Source: Protonemura montana (taxonomy: Eukaryota > Arthropoda > Insecta > Plecoptera > Nemouridae). From it: a stretch of DNA of 64,000 bases. This document shows, one piece after another, positions 32,992 through 44,114 of this stretch. The first letter of the stretch is position 1; every line of letters begins with the position of its first letter. A program made the position numbers and the translations under genes. The notes under the pieces are model-generated. The model was not told the origin of the DNA and made no database searches. It saw nothing but the letters and a program-made list of their open reading frames with translations. The stretch is from NCBI GenBank assembly GCA_947568835.1, contig OX387607.1, positions 20,735,277 through 20,799,276 of the forward strand, written 5' to 3'.

Positions 32992-33384
32992 TGTCACGTA
33001 CCCTTTTGTCTACGGTGCCATGGGGGTTGGCACTCGCTCTCTCGTGAAAGGGGGTAGTGACTAGGGGATCTATATAAATACCACTTATTCGTGAATAACA
33101 AACTACTTGCCGTTTATTATGGACCTAAACCTATACATAGCCATTATCCCAAACTCGATCTAATAACAATAATTACTATAATAGATACTTAACGCTTCTC
33201 GTCTCACGCTCTCTCTCTGGTGGTCCGTGTCCTCTCGTCCTGAAGTCTCAGCCTGCTCTGTCCAAGTCTCGTCTCGATGCACATAGCCGATGCCCTTCTT
33301 AATGCTGACCATTGCTGATTTCGGCTAGGCCGGCTACTCTAGCAGGTGACACGAATTCCAATGCCAAATGCCCCATTCGTGACA
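32992..33384 (-). repeat. Errantivirus-like LTR, right (5') copy, complete
   Basis: 393 bp, ends TGTCACG...CGTGACA. Uninterrupted partner of the split left LTR, differing at three positions by eye. It shows the empty CTTAA site of the inner Gypsy element at about 33188. Confidence 0.93.
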
Positions 33385-33407
33385 ATATTGATATTGAAAT
33401 TCAATTA

Positions 33408-36400
33408 ATGAAGAATATTTCTAAATCCCACGGCGTTAAATGGTACCTGACAATTTATCCACTCTTCACCAAAATTGTGGCAGACAAGCAAAGCGAGTCA
33501 ACACCATGCTTCAGAAGTTGCAACTTCACACTATTACAACATTTTGAGTTTAATAAACAATTTAATCAAGCTTTTGAGTCGATTGCAAAGGCAAAATCAA
33601 ATTTTCAGAGGGAAGGTAGTAATTGGAATTTTGAAAGAATTCTAAGATTTGAACTTAACATCGCCAAATATGTTCCCTTAGCTGCAAGTAGTTACATTCC
33701 CTTACCAAAAAAATTAGTAAAAAAAAGAGCGGTTGTAAATATTCAAAACAACGACCAAAAATGCTTCCTTTGGTCTGTGTTAGCACATTTATATGAACCC
33801 TGTCACAATCGAAATCGTATACATGCATACAAGCAATACGAGTCACACTTGAATATGTCAGGTATTGAATACCCCGTCCAAATTTCAAAATTAGATCGTT
33901 TTGAGAAACAGAACAATATATCTGTAAACGTGTTTGGATAATATGAATGTGAAGTTTTTCCGCTCCGAATCACAAAATTTTCTTCCGATACTCATATAAA
34001 TTTATTGTATTTATCAAACGAAACGACGAATCACTTTTGCTTGATAAGCAGTTTAAGTCGCTTGCTAGGTTCAGTAACTCATCACGAACACCGATCATTT
34101 TACTGTCATTTTTGCTTACATAGATTTTTAAGACAATCACTCCTTGATGATCATTCGAAGTATTGCAATAAAAACGAACCACAGAAAATAAAAATGCCAT
34201 CTGATAATATAATGCGATTCAAAAATTATCATTTCATGTTGAAAGTACCTCTCACAATTTACGCAGATTTTGAAAGTTTAAACCTGAAAATAAGTGGATG
34301 CTCTCCGAATGATGATTTCTCGCACACTTTGAAAACAACACAACATATGTGTTCAGGATATTCATATGTCGTGATAAATGCAAAGGGTGAAATGCACAAA
34401 CCTTTAGTTGTGTATAGAGGATCAGATGCAATTACTCACTTCCTTAAAAGCATTTTAAAAGAGGAAGAAGAGTTGCAAAAGCTAATGAATGAAAATAATC
34501 CGATAATAATTACTCCGGAAGAGGAGCAGAGCTTTCTGAATTCAAAAGAATGTTTTATTTGCTCGAAGGATCTCGATGAATTTAGGGTACGCGATCATTG
34601 TCACATGTCTGGACTTTACAGAGGAGCAGCTCATTCCTCGTGTAATCTCAACTTCAAACAGGCTAAACATATTTCAGTCTTGTTTCACAATTTAAAAAAT
34701 TATGATAGTCATATTATTATGCAGGAACTTGGAAAATTCAAATTTTGTAAAATCACGAGTATCCCAAACAACACTGAAAAATATGTTGCATTCCAGATTA
34801 ATTCTTTGCGTTTTCTCGACTCTCTTCAATTTTTGAATACATCTCTTGAAACACTCACTAAAAATTTGTTAAGCTATGGAGAGGATAAATTTAAAATTAC
34901 CAAACAGAACTTTGAAAACAAGGAAGAATTTACACATCTTCTCCGTAAGGGCGTTTTTCCATATGACTACATGGATTCACAATCAAAATTTGACGAGACA
35001 AAACTACCTTCTAAAGTAGCTTTTTATAACACGATTCGCGATGAACACATTAGTGACGAAGATTATGAACATGCTAAAAAGGTTTGGAGTCTATTCAAAA
35101 TCCAAAATTTAGGCGAATATCAGGATTTATATGTCAAAACAGATGTGCTATTGCTAGCAGATATTTTTGAAAGCTTCCGAGAAATATCTATGAAACATTA
35201 TAAACTTGATCCCTTACAGACGTATACATTGCCAGGTTACAGCTGGCAATCATTTCTTAAGATGAGCGGCTGCCACCTCGAATTACTTACGGATCCTGAT
35301 ATGTACTTATTCATGGAGCAGGGAATACGAGGCGGAGTTGCAATGATCTCAACCCGTTACGCATCAGCGAATAACAAGTACGTAGATGACTTCGATAAGA
35401 ACGCTGAATCGTCGTATATTATTTATTGGGATGTGAACAATCTATACGGGCAAGCGATGTCTCAAAAATTACCTATCAGTCATTTTGAATGGATGAATGA
35501 GGATGTAATAAGTCAGTTTAATATTCATAATATTTCACAAGACTCTGAATTTGGATACATTTTAGAGGTCGATTTGGAATATTCACATAATCTGCATGAA
35601 TTGCACAATGATTATCCTGTGGCTCCGGAGAATATAAACGTTACTGAAGAGATGATTTCTCCTTACAGTAAGAAACTGTTGGAAGACTTGAACTTTAAAC
35701 CTGCAAAAAATGTCAGAAAACTAGTACCGTTGAGTGTAGGATATAGGTAGAGTTTCAACGTCAATGTTACAGTCTCTGCGTGAAAAATGACTACCTTACC
35801 GACAAAAATGCAGAGTACCGGAAGTTCACGTTAAGTGGAGCCACTGTCGTATGAATTTTAATTTAGATATTTCTCGTAGGTTAACTCACTTTTGAAACTT
35901 TTCATGCTCAAAAAATCTTCATCAATGTTTACCTCAACGATTGATATACACGTAACAATATTAAGAAGCGAGTAAATACGATAAATATCGAAATTAAATT
36001 TCATACGACAGTGGCTCCACTTAACGTGAACTTCCGGTACTCTGCATTTTTGTCGGTAAGGTAGTCATTTTTCACGCAGAGACTGTAACATTGACGTTGA
36101 AACTCTACCTAGAACCTACACTCAACGCTAGTACCAAACCTAAACAATAAAACCAACCACATAATTCATTATAGAAATTTGCAACAATATCTTGACTTGG
36201 GATTAAAACTTCTTAAAATTCATCGAGTTCTTAAATTTAAGCAAAGCTCTTGGTTAAAAGAATATATAGAATTTAACACATTGCAGCGTAAACAGGCGAC
36301 CAACTCTTTTGAAAAAGATTTCTTCAAGCTAATGAACAATGCTGTTTTTGGTAAGACTATGGAAAACCTTCGTAACAGAGTTAACATTGAATTAGTGAAC

Positions 36401-37138
36401 GTAGAAAAGAGGCTATTAAAAGTTGTAGCGGCTCCTTCGTTTGAGAGTTTCACAATTTTTTCAAATGATCTTGTAGCCGTGCAATCCAAAAAGAAATGTC
36501 TCATTCTCAATCGGCCAATTTACGCAGGGTTCGCAATATTAGAGCTAAGCAAGGGATTTGTTTATGATTTCCATTACAACTTTGTAAAGAATAAGTATGG
36601 AAATAATGCCACCTTACTTTTCACCGACACCGATAGCCTTACATATCATATCAAAACCGAAGATATATATTGTGATATGAAAGCTCATATGAATCTATTC
36701 GACACTTCAAATTACCCAAGCACACATCATCTGTACAGCAATGTCAATATGAAAGTTCCAGGTAAAATGACAGATGAAACCGCTGGTGCTGTCATAAAAG
36801 AATTTGTAGGATTGAGGGCTAAGATGTATTCCATTTTAGAAGCTAATGGAAAATGTAAGAAAGTAGGAAAAGGAGTTTTGAGATATGTTTTAGAAAAAGT
36901 AATTAAACACGATGATTACAAAAAATCGATTTTTCAAAAAGTGATTCAAAGTGCATCTATGTCTAGCATTCGAAGTTTTAATCATAACTTATATACAATA
37001 ACTCAACGAAAGATCACACTATCACCATTCGACGATAAAAGATATGTATAAGACGATGGATATCATACACTTGCTCATGGTCATTGTAATATTATTGATA
37101 TTGATGAACTGGATCGCGATTCAGATGATTGCAATTAG
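33408..37138 (+). pseudogene. Polinton protein-primed DNA polymerase B, broken
   Basis: First ATG inside the Polinton sequence is at 33408; the whole frame without the MITE would be about 1,107 codons, normal for the family. N-terminal region with SYIPLPK and EKQNNISVNVF; 3'-5' exonuclease motif IYADFESL (about 34256); a zinc-finger-like CFICSKDLDEFRVRDHCH; polymerase motif A DVNNLYGQAM (about 35430), motif B NNAVFGKTMEN (about 36335), motif C TDTDSL (about 36625). Breaks: in-frame TAA at 33939-33941, a 400-bp MITE at 35728-36127 between motifs A and B, and TAA at 37049-37051 about 29 codons before the natural end. The frame resumes exactly once the MITE and its duplication are discounted. 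Role in the family: replication of the element from a terminal protein. Confidence 0.9.
35728..36127. mobile_element. 400-bp foldback MITE in polB
   Basis: Ends CGTTGAGTG and CACTCAACG with about 135-155 bp terminal inverted repeats and a short unpaired centre. The target CTAGTAC (7 bp; 8 bp if the shared C is counted) is duplicated at 35721-35727 and 36128-36134. No coding capacity. A 7-8-bp duplication would fit hAT- or P-like families, but the ends do not let me choose. Confidence 0.9.
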
Positions 37139-37331
37139 TTAATGAATCAACCAGGTGTTGGCTGTGTAATAAAAAATAAATAAACATGTACATAAATTAC
37201 TGATTAATTTTGAATTCCTATCACACCTCCTCATCCTTTACTGCCATACTACAACTTATTATAATTCATGAATGTTTACTCAGGATCCAAATAAATGGTG
37301 TAGTATCTACTAGTTACCACCAGTCTTCAAT
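37139..37331. other. Intergenic gap polB-ATPase
   Basis: AT-rich, no gene seen. Contains AATAAA motifs (about 37169-37182) that could end the polB mRNA, followed by the short leader of the ATPase gene. Confidence 0.4.
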
Positions 37332-37964
37332 ATGGAAGTGAGGTGGAAGGTACCATTCACTAGTCTTTTAGCTGGAAGTACAGGTTGTGGTAAAACTACA
37401 TTTGTTAGACAATTTATATCGAATCTAGATGAAATGACTGATACACACATCAATCAAATCATTTGGTGCTACTCAGAAATGCAAGATTTTCACGATTCCA
37501 TTACTGATTCTCGCGTTACATTTCACAAAGGTATACCGAATATCGATGATTTTACTGCAGAAAGTGGTGGAAAACTAATAATTATAGATGATATGATGTC
37601 AGAAATGGACAACAGAGTAATCGACTTGTTCACGAAATATTCACATCACAAAAATATTTCAGTTTTTTTCATTACACAAAATTTATTCCATAAAGGTAAA
37701 GGAATGCGAGACGTATCTCTGAATTCTCATTATATCGTCTGCTTCCGCAACCCACGAGATCGGAAACAGTTTTCATTTTTAGCTAAGCAAATAAGTCCGC
37801 GAAATGTAAAATTTTTGGAAGAAGCCTATGAAGATGCCACTAAATTACCATACGGATACCTACTTGTTGACTGTCACCAGACAACTGATGAAAATCTACG
37901 CATTCGAACATCAATTTTTCCAGACGATGTAAACCATTTTGTTTATATTCCTAAATTATTATAA
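37332..37964 (+). CDS. Polinton A32-type packaging ATPase
   Basis: 210 residues from ATG at 37332. Walker A is AGSTGCGKTTF (residues about 17-27) and Walker B is KLIIIDDMMSE (about 79-89), with a downstream sensor-like FFITQNLF. Family: FtsK/HerA-type ATPases of Polintons and related viruses, thought to pump DNA into the capsid. The frame is intact and the length is close to the family norm. It lies between polB and the small basic gene, all on the same strand. Confidence 0.92.
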   Translation: MEVRWKVPFTSLLAGSTGCGKTTFVRQFISNLDEMTDTHINQIIWCYSEMQDFHDSITDSRVTFHKGIPNIDDFTAESGGKLIIIDDMMSEMDNRVIDLFTKYSHHKNISVFFITQNLFHKGKGMRDVSLNSHYIVCFRNPRDRKQFSFLAKQISPRNVKFLEEAYEDATKLPYGYLLVDCHQTTDENLRIRTSIFPDDVNHFVYIPKLL

Positions 37965-38003
37965 ATAACTGATGATGCGACTCTCTTTTATCATTCTCTC
38001 ATC

Positions 38004-38330
38004 ATGAGTGCTTCAGTTATCAAAGAAATGGACCTCCTTAAGGTTTTAAACAAAAGCGGACCAAAAATGCGCAAAGCCATTTTGAAAGTCGCTGATAGAA
38101 ATCTAATCAAATCGATATTGGAGTGCATACAAAACTGTATTTTAGGGAATGTTCCCCTGAAACCTGGTCATAAAAGCCGACTCTCTCGACACAAGCACAC
38201 GCTCAGAAAATTGATAAAGAGAGGTGATACTTGGCAGAAAAAAAAGAAAATTCTTCAGAGAGGTGGGTCTCTGATTCCCTTATTGTTGGGACCAATTCTG
38301 AGTGGTGTAATTTCGGGATTGATGACATGA
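38004..38330 (+). CDS. Small basic Polinton protein with hydrophobic C-terminus
   Basis: 108 residues from ATG at 38004. An N-terminal helical part, a strongly basic middle (KPGHKSRLSRHKHTLRKLIK) and a Gly/Leu-rich C-terminal segment (GGSLIPLLLGPILSGVISG). Proteins with this layout are common in Polintons next to the ATPase. The basic middle and hydrophobic tail recall small core proteins of adeno-like viruses, but that is only a resemblance. Its stop overlaps the next start (ATGA at 38327). Confidence 0.75.
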   Translation: MSASVIKEMDLLKVLNKSGPKMRKAILKVADRNLIKSILECIQNCILGNVPLKPGHKSRLSRHKHTLRKLIKRGDTWQKKKKILQRGGSLIPLLLGPILSGVISGLMT

Positions 38331-39222
38331 TGAATAATTGCAAGAAGATGGTTTTAATTGATCAACAAACACTCGATCGACTTGGTAAGACACCAGTTAA
38401 TAGTTTACAAGTCAACAAATTAAAAAATACAGCGTCGACAACAAATCCAATCAAGAACATGATTATCGCTTTGAGAAATGAAATGAAGCAAATTCTTCGA
38501 ATGAAAAGTATGGATGCCAATGAGAAACTTTCACGATATCAAGAAACCTTGCGACGCTATCTACATTTTATTTCTGTATCTTCAAAAAATAACAACAGAT
38601 CCAGTGAAACATTTCAACCACAATTTGAAGAGAAATTAATTCCTACAGAGTTTAAGCAAGAGATTATTGATGACCAACAAGAAATGAAACCGTTGAATAC
38701 ATCATCAGATATCTTAGCTGCAAATGTGAATAGTGAAGACGACGAAAAGTCCGAAGTCGAAGATGATAGCAATTTATTGCAAGTCAAGCTATTACAGTCT
38801 GTACCTGAAAAGAAACAAGTTGCTGCAAAAGAACTTTATACTCTTCTTTACGACAGCAAACTTATTGACTGGAATAGTTCGACCGGCCTAGTACGAATTA
38901 AAAGAAATACTATCGATAACTCAAACATTATTGATTTAATATCCGATGTTCTGATTAACCGACAAGATTCCAATCCCACGGGTTGGAAAGAATTTTTAAC
39001 TATTTTGGAAAACTGAAAATCCCGATGAAATATATATCAAACATTCGTCGTAAAAAATTCATTCGTTCATTTCATAGTGAGGTGGTGAGTTCTCCTACTT
39101 CAAGTACAGAGAAAAGAAAGAAACGTAAAATTGACGATCAGACACCTTCTCAGGAAGTTACGCATGTAAAGCGTAGAAGTGCTCGTGTGTTGGCTCCAAA
39201 CTGGAAACGATTTCACTTTTAG
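38327..39222 (+). pseudogene. Conserved Polinton protein, frameshifted
   Basis: Starts with ATG at 38327, overlapping the previous stop by ATGA. The first 229 codons (to 39016) show an N-terminal VLIDQQTLDRL motif, an acidic low-complexity middle and a conserved C-terminal block (SSTGLVRIKRNTIDNSNIID, then NPTGWKEF) seen in Polinton proteins of unknown function. The natural extension (IPMKYISNIRR, then a basic tail) is in another frame at 38983-39222, so a one- or two-base shift near 39005-39020 breaks it. Function unknown; linked to capsid or packaging by position only. Confidence 0.7.
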
Positions 39223-39230
39223 CAGCTGTC

Positions 39231-40319
39231 ATGAACGCTAAATCAAGAAAAATATTGCAGAAAATATATTTTGACCCATCACACCCTGCAGGATTTTCAA
39301 CAACAGGTCAATTATGGAAGGCAGCTGAGAAGAAAATACCTAAGATGCTCGTGCAGCAGTGGCTAGAATCTCAAGACGCGTACACATTACATCGTCCATT
39401 GAGGAAACGTTTCGAAAGAAATAGATATATTGTTAACTATATTGATGATGTTTGGCAGTCAGACTTGTGTGATCTTCAATCTCTTAGTAAATATAATGAT
39501 AATTATTAATATTTGTTGACTGTAATTTACATTTTCAGTAAATTTGCATGGGCGATACCTTTGCACAATAAAACAAGTTTGGAAGTAATAAGAGGTTTCC
39601 AGGAAATATTTAAGTCCTCCAATCGTAAACCCACAAATTTAAATATGGACAAGGGCAAGGAATTCAAAAATAAAAAATTTCAAGCGTTTCTAACAGCGAG
39701 GAACATTAATTATTACTATGCTACAAATCCGGATATCAAAGCAGCTGTTGTTGAACGGTTTAATAAAACATTAAAAACTAGGTTGTGGCGATATTTTACC
39801 TATTCATCATCTTATCGTTACATTGAGGTTCTTCCCGATCTTCTTCAAGCATATAATAACACTGTTCACCAGACAATAAAAATCGCACCAGTTCATGTGA
39901 CGATTGATAACATGCTACAAGTATGGCGAACGCTAAACGATCGAGTGCCCTTCAAAAAATTAAAAAAGGATAAGTTCTCAGTTGGTGATCATGTACGAAT
40001 TTCTAAAGAGAAAGAGCAGTTCGAGAAAGGTTTCGAAAGAAATTGGACGGACGAGATATTTATTATTTCGGAAGTTCTTCCAAGACGTCATTTAACTGTT
40101 TATAGAATAGAAGATTTAAGTAATACACCTATCGATGGAACTTTTTACGAAATCGAGTTAAAACGAGTACAAATTCGAAAATCTACTGAATTTAAAATCG
40201 ATAAAATCATCGCCACGAAGGGGAAGGGACGCAGTTCGAAAGTATTGGTCAAGTGGTACGGATACCCATCATCTCAAAATTCTTGGGTTAAGAAATCAGA
40301 AATTATTAATTTAAAATGA
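39231..40319 (+). pseudogene. Polinton retroviral-type integrase with chromodomain, one stop
   Basis: ATG at 39231. N-terminal domain (DPSHPAGFSTTGQLW), catalytic core starting VWQSDLCDLQ (first D), NMDKGKEF (second D) and AAVVERFNKTLK (E), then an SH3-like part and a C-terminal chromodomain (FKIDKIIATKGKG, WYGYPSSQNSWV). A single in-frame TAA at 39507-39509, right after the first catalytic Asp region, splits the ORF; both sides share one frame. Family role: joins element DNA to the host chromosome, with the chromodomain possibly guiding target choice. The end overlaps the next start by ATGA at 40316. Confidence 0.9.
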
Positions 40320-41098
40320 TTCAAAGTAGCAAAGAATTTTATTTAACCCTTTTGAGCAATAGTTCGGCGTCTTACTATCCGAAGAATACGGCAACTCGCT
40401 TTGTGACTCAATTACCACAACGCATAGAATTACAAGATGATATGGAATGTGCTTTATTTGAAATCCATTATCCTTTCATTAATAACGTATTGATAAATGC
40501 AAATAAAGTGACCTACAGTGTAAAAACAGCTGATAAAGAAGATGTCATAACCAAGACGATTGAAATTCAGCCTGGCTTCTATAATTCTGTGTCAGCAATT
40601 CATCACGCAGTAAATAGTGTCCTCGCAAACGTGACGGGAGACCTAAAGATTTTACTTACCGAAGCTAATTCATTCACGAGAGTAGATATTGCAGAAGATA
40701 GTGTGATTAAATCTGTAGTTTTATCTGACAATCTAGGATTACAATTGGGATTCGAACCCGGTATGAATATTGTTGCTGATAAAACGTCTCCACACAAATC
40801 CCGCTTGAATGTAGGGTTTCAAAAGCAGCTTCTTGTTTATTGTGATGTTATTGAATCACACGTAGTGGGCGATATATTTGCGCCACTCGCACAAATGATT
40901 AGCATAGATACTCTCTGGTACAAGGAAAAATATGGAAGAAATCATTCACAGTCTTTCAATCCACCAATGTATTTTCCGGTAGCTAAACGAGAGTTTTCAT
41001 CGATTACTATAGATATAAGAGATGCATTTGGTGATTCAATCTCATTCGATTCTGATGTTCTAAGCGTTGTACTACATTTCCGACGTCGTCGTAACTAG
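40316..41098 (+). CDS. Polinton penton-like minor capsid protein
   Basis: 260 residues from ATG at 40316. The N-terminus (FYLTLLSNSSASYYPKNTAT, then FVTQLPQRIEL and CALFEIHYPF) is the signature of the single jelly-roll minor capsid protein of Polintons, proposed to form the pentons. The frame is open and the length is usual. The ATGA overlap with the integrase stop suggests linked translation. No break seen. Confidence 0.85.
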   Translation: MIQSSKEFYLTLLSNSSASYYPKNTATRFVTQLPQRIELQDDMECALFEIHYPFINNVLINANKVTYSVKTADKEDVITKTIEIQPGFYNSVSAIHHAVNSVLANVTGDLKILLTEANSFTRVDIAEDSVIKSVVLSDNLGLQLGFEPGMNIVADKTSPHKSRLNVGFQKQLLVYCDVIESHVVGDIFAPLAQMISIDTLWYKEKYGRNHSQSFNPPMYFPVAKREFSSITIDIRDAFGDSISFDSDVLSVVLHFRRRRN

Positions 41099-41105
41099 AT
41101 TTAAA

Positions 41106-41603
41106 ATGTGTAAAAGCAGTAACTATCATGATCGATACATTGATTATTTCCAAAATCAATGTGGATCGGGGATGAATATATATCACGGTAGCAAATTTCA
41201 GCGTGGTTGTGGACTAGCGTCATTTTTTTAAAATATGTGGCGATTAGCAGTACCGATATTTAAAAGTGGAGCTCGATCTCTTGCTCAAGAAGGACTCATG
41301 ACTGGAGTAAATTTTGCAAATGATTTAATGGAAAGAAAAAATGTGAAACAATCGTTTGAAAATAGATTGAAGGAAGCTGGTTCGAATCTTAAACGAAAAG
41401 CCGAAGATAAACTTACTCTTATGAAGGGCTCTGGTCTTAAACGATTGAAAAGCTGCCAATCACTTCAGTTGGTGCCGGGCAACCGTGGTAGGAAGGCTGT
41501 TGTTGTTAAAAAGAAGAAGAGACAATCTTCGAGTCATCAACGCAAGAAAACCACCAAGAAGATCAAGTTATCGAGAAGAGTGCGAGATATTTTTGAAAAG
41601 TGA
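41106..41603 (+). pseudogene. pVI-like basic Polinton protein, frameshifted
   Basis: Two ORFs that look like one gene: 41106-41231 (41 codons, with YHGSKFQRGCGLASFF) and 41235-41603 (122 codons, starting MWRLAVPIFKSGARS). In Polinton genomes a glycine-rich YQRG-type segment runs straight into an amphipathic helix like AVPIFKSGA, and a lysine-rich nuclear-signal-like tail follows. Here the two halves are in different frames and the T7 run at 41223-41229 is the likely site of the shift. The arrangement resembles adenovirus pVI-like proteins (capsid-associated); function here is inferred. Located between penton-like and major capsid genes. Confidence 0.65.
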
Positions 41604-41605
41604 AA

Positions 41606-42909
41606 ATGTCTGTTATACATAGCAATTCGATGGAGGCTATGAAATCTGAGCTCGATCTTTTCACAACACCTTTAACCCAAGCAGCCATCGAATATGGATA
41701 CAAAGCAGCATATAAACCTATTGTGTCTTTGGAAGGAAATTCACAATTCGAGTTTGTTGTAAATAATAATGGCAATGAGTTCATTGATCTTGCATACACA
41801 GAGCTCCTTTTAACAGCAAAAATTACCAAAGCAGATGGTACTAATTTAATTGCTGATGATAAAGTTGTGACCGGACCGGTCAATAACTGGATGCATAGTT
41901 TGTTTTCGCAAGTGGAGGTCTCATTGAATGGTAAACTGATATCATCGCCTTCACACACTTATGGTTATCGAGCATATATTGAAACTTTACTGAACTTTGG
42001 TTCATCAGCTAAAAAAACGCATTTAACTTCCAGACTGTGGTATAAAGATACTGCAGGTAAATTCAACGATTTCAAGGATAATGATGGACTTGTTAAGAGG
42101 TCAAGCTTCATAAAAGGTAGTAAAACTGTGGATCTAATGTCTAGTATATCCATCATGAGCTGTTTGCATCTGATAAGCTGCTTATTAACGGTGCTGAAAT
42201 GCGATTAAAATTTCATTTAAATAAAGACGCATTTCATTTAATGTCAGAAGATACTTCGGTAAAGACGCACATTCTTGATGCGACGTTGTTTGTGAGGAAA
42301 GTCAGAATCAAACCTGAGCTGCATTTGGGATACTCGCGAGCACTCGAACGATCGAATCTGAAGTATCCATTGAATCGAGTAGAAATTAAAAATATTACAA
42401 TCCCTGCGGGGGTCATATCTAGAACTATTGATAATTTATATTTAGGGACGTTACCTAAACGAGTTGCGATTGGATTTGTTTCAAATGCTGCGTTCAATGG
42501 AGATTTTGGGAAAAATCCTTTTTTCTTTGAAAATCATGATTTGAATTTTCTACAATTGTATGTAGATTCACAACAAATTCCTACCACAGCTCTTCAGCCT
42601 GATTTCAAGAATAATCTATTCATTCCTGCATATAGGACATTGTTTGAAGGGACAGGCATTAATCATCAAGATGTTGGAAATGATATATCTCGCGAGGAAT
42701 ACGCTCATGGATATTTTCTTACTGTTTTTGATCTTACTGCTGATCAGTCGGCGAGCTCAAATCATTGGTCTATACAGCGAAACGGGTCATTTAGAATTGA
42801 AGTTCGATTCAACGCTACCTTAACAGGTCCTGTAGATATGATTTTATATTCCGAAAATGATAGTTTAATGGAAATAACTAGAGATAGAAATGTAATCACA
42901 GATTTTTAA
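41606..42909 (+). pseudogene. Polinton major capsid protein (double jelly-roll), frameshifted
   Basis: ATG at 41606 (MSVIHSNSMEAM). Typical features: ELDLFTTPLTQAAIEYG near the N-terminus, FVVNNNGNEFIDL, NNWMHSLFSQVEVSLNG, and in the second half LHLGYSRALE, YPLNRVEIKN and GFVSNAAFNGDFGKNPF. The first part is open to 42208, but the matching frame changes near 42136-42150 and continues open to 42909. One small indel therefore breaks the gene. Family role: hexon-like capsid protein. Size and order (after the pVI-like gene, before the protease) are normal. Confidence 0.88.
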
Positions 42910-43064
42910 TATAAAAAAGAAGATGATATTTAGAAAACTATAATTATTTTTCACCCCCTCCACTACTTTACTAAGTTATTGATGACGGTGACTGCTATAA
43001 TAACGATTTGGGATAGAAATAAAATCACTTTGAGTCAACGCATTGCAGAAGACGATTCAAAGTC

Positions 43065-43601
43065 ATGAATTCACTACATCTTGAAGAAGTTATGCTATGT
43101 GACAAGTTCACAAGTCCGTTATTTCGTGGAGTATTCGCTGCAAACAATCTGCCTCGAATTGTGCAACATCCGTGTGTACTAATAGCGAACACAGATCCTA
43201 GTAACAAACCTGGCTCGCATTGGGTTGCTTTTCACATCGACGAATTCGGACGAGGTGAATTTTTTGATTCTTATGGAATCCCACCAATTGTAAAAATGCA
43301 TCACGAATTTTTGAGTCGTCAGTGTACTACGTGGACATACAACGAAAAACAGCTTCAAAGTCCAACATCTGATGTCTGTGGTGAATGGGTAGCATTATTT
43401 CTCGCGCATCGATCTCGAGATCTTAGCATGCAAGAATTCATGTATTTCTTTAATAATAGAACTTGTGATGAAAATGATCAACTCGCACGTTCATTGTTTC
43501 AAGAAAAATTCAAAACTTGTTTTACTCCTATCCGAAAATGTATGAACAATCAAACTTGTTGTAGTCGTGAATGTAATCCACTTTATATGATGAGATTTTA
43601 A
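43065..43601 (+). CDS. Polinton adenovirus-type maturation protease
   Basis: 178 residues from ATG at 43065. Catalytic His in GSHWVAF, acidic partner region FFDSYGIPP and catalytic Cys in SDVCGEWVALF. This is the C5/Ulp1-like cysteine protease used for virion maturation in adenoviruses and present in Polintons. Cys-rich C-terminus (CMNNQTCCSRECNP). The frame is intact. A 155-bp AT-rich gap separates it from the capsid gene. Confidence 0.9.
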   Translation: MNSLHLEEVMLCDKFTSPLFRGVFAANNLPRIVQHPCVLIANTDPSNKPGSHWVAFHIDEFGRGEFFDSYGIPPIVKMHHEFLSRQCTTWTYNEKQLQSPTSDVCGEWVALFLAHRSRDLSMQEFMYFFNNRTCDENDQLARSLFQEKFKTCFTPIRKCMNNQTCCSRECNPLYMMRF

Positions 43602-44114
43602 TAAATGTATGTAAATTTGGGATTCTGAGTTATTCATAAAACCTGCAAGCATCTTTTTCCTGTCTCCTTATATATTTAAAATAAAATTTATTGCCTGACT
43701 GAACAAGATCAAACGTGATCGACACTTGTTAGCTGTGGAAAAAGGTGTCAGAAACAAATCTGAAATCTGCATACCTACGATAGGATAAATGGAGAAGTTT
43801 CAATATCTGTAACTGAGATAACTATCAAATTCTACCAAACGTATTCGATTCTTCAACTCACCTTGATATTTATATTTATTCAACATCAGCAATTTTCAAA
43901 AACTTATTCAATCAATACTTTATATGATATTTTCGTGAATAAAAACGGATTATGGATGTAGACATGGATCTAGTTTCTGGAATTGGTAATGTTATAAAAG
44001 GTTTTTGTTCAATAAATACTCTCAGTGAATTCAGTTTTAAAACAAAATTTTTTCTTTTATTTGTGAATACAGTTCAGTTTTTAAATATTTTTTTTTTCAA
44101 TCCGTCAGCAAATT
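43602..44114. other. AT-rich gap in Polinton right part
   Basis: No coding frame of note; long A and T runs. It holds the 3' ends of the protease gene (plus strand) and of the spliced gene (minus strand). Confidence 0.5.

Larger units (their letters stand above)
12506..33384 (-). mobile_element. Errantivirus-like Gypsy element (gag-pol-env), nested in Polinton
   Basis: LTR retrotransposon on the minus strand with 393-bp LTRs (right 32992-33384; left split into 12506-12706 and 17058-17249 by a younger element). LTR ends are TGTCACG and CGTGACA. The 4-bp target duplication is ATAT (12502-12505 and 33385-33388), a target type known for errantiviruses. Order in element direction: PBS, gag, pol (-1 frame), a 1.3-kb gap, env, 3' polypurine tract. 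Without the nested elements it is about 10.4 kb. The two LTRs differ at three positions by eye. Defects: a stop late in pol, a LINE in env and an apparent one-base shift in env, so it cannot encode a complete set as it stands. Confidence 0.92.

Noticed and set aside
38231-38326. Extended N-terminus of the conserved Polinton protein
   Set aside because: The extension starts at TTG and overlaps the previous gene; the ATG at 38327 with the ATGA overlap is the natural start.
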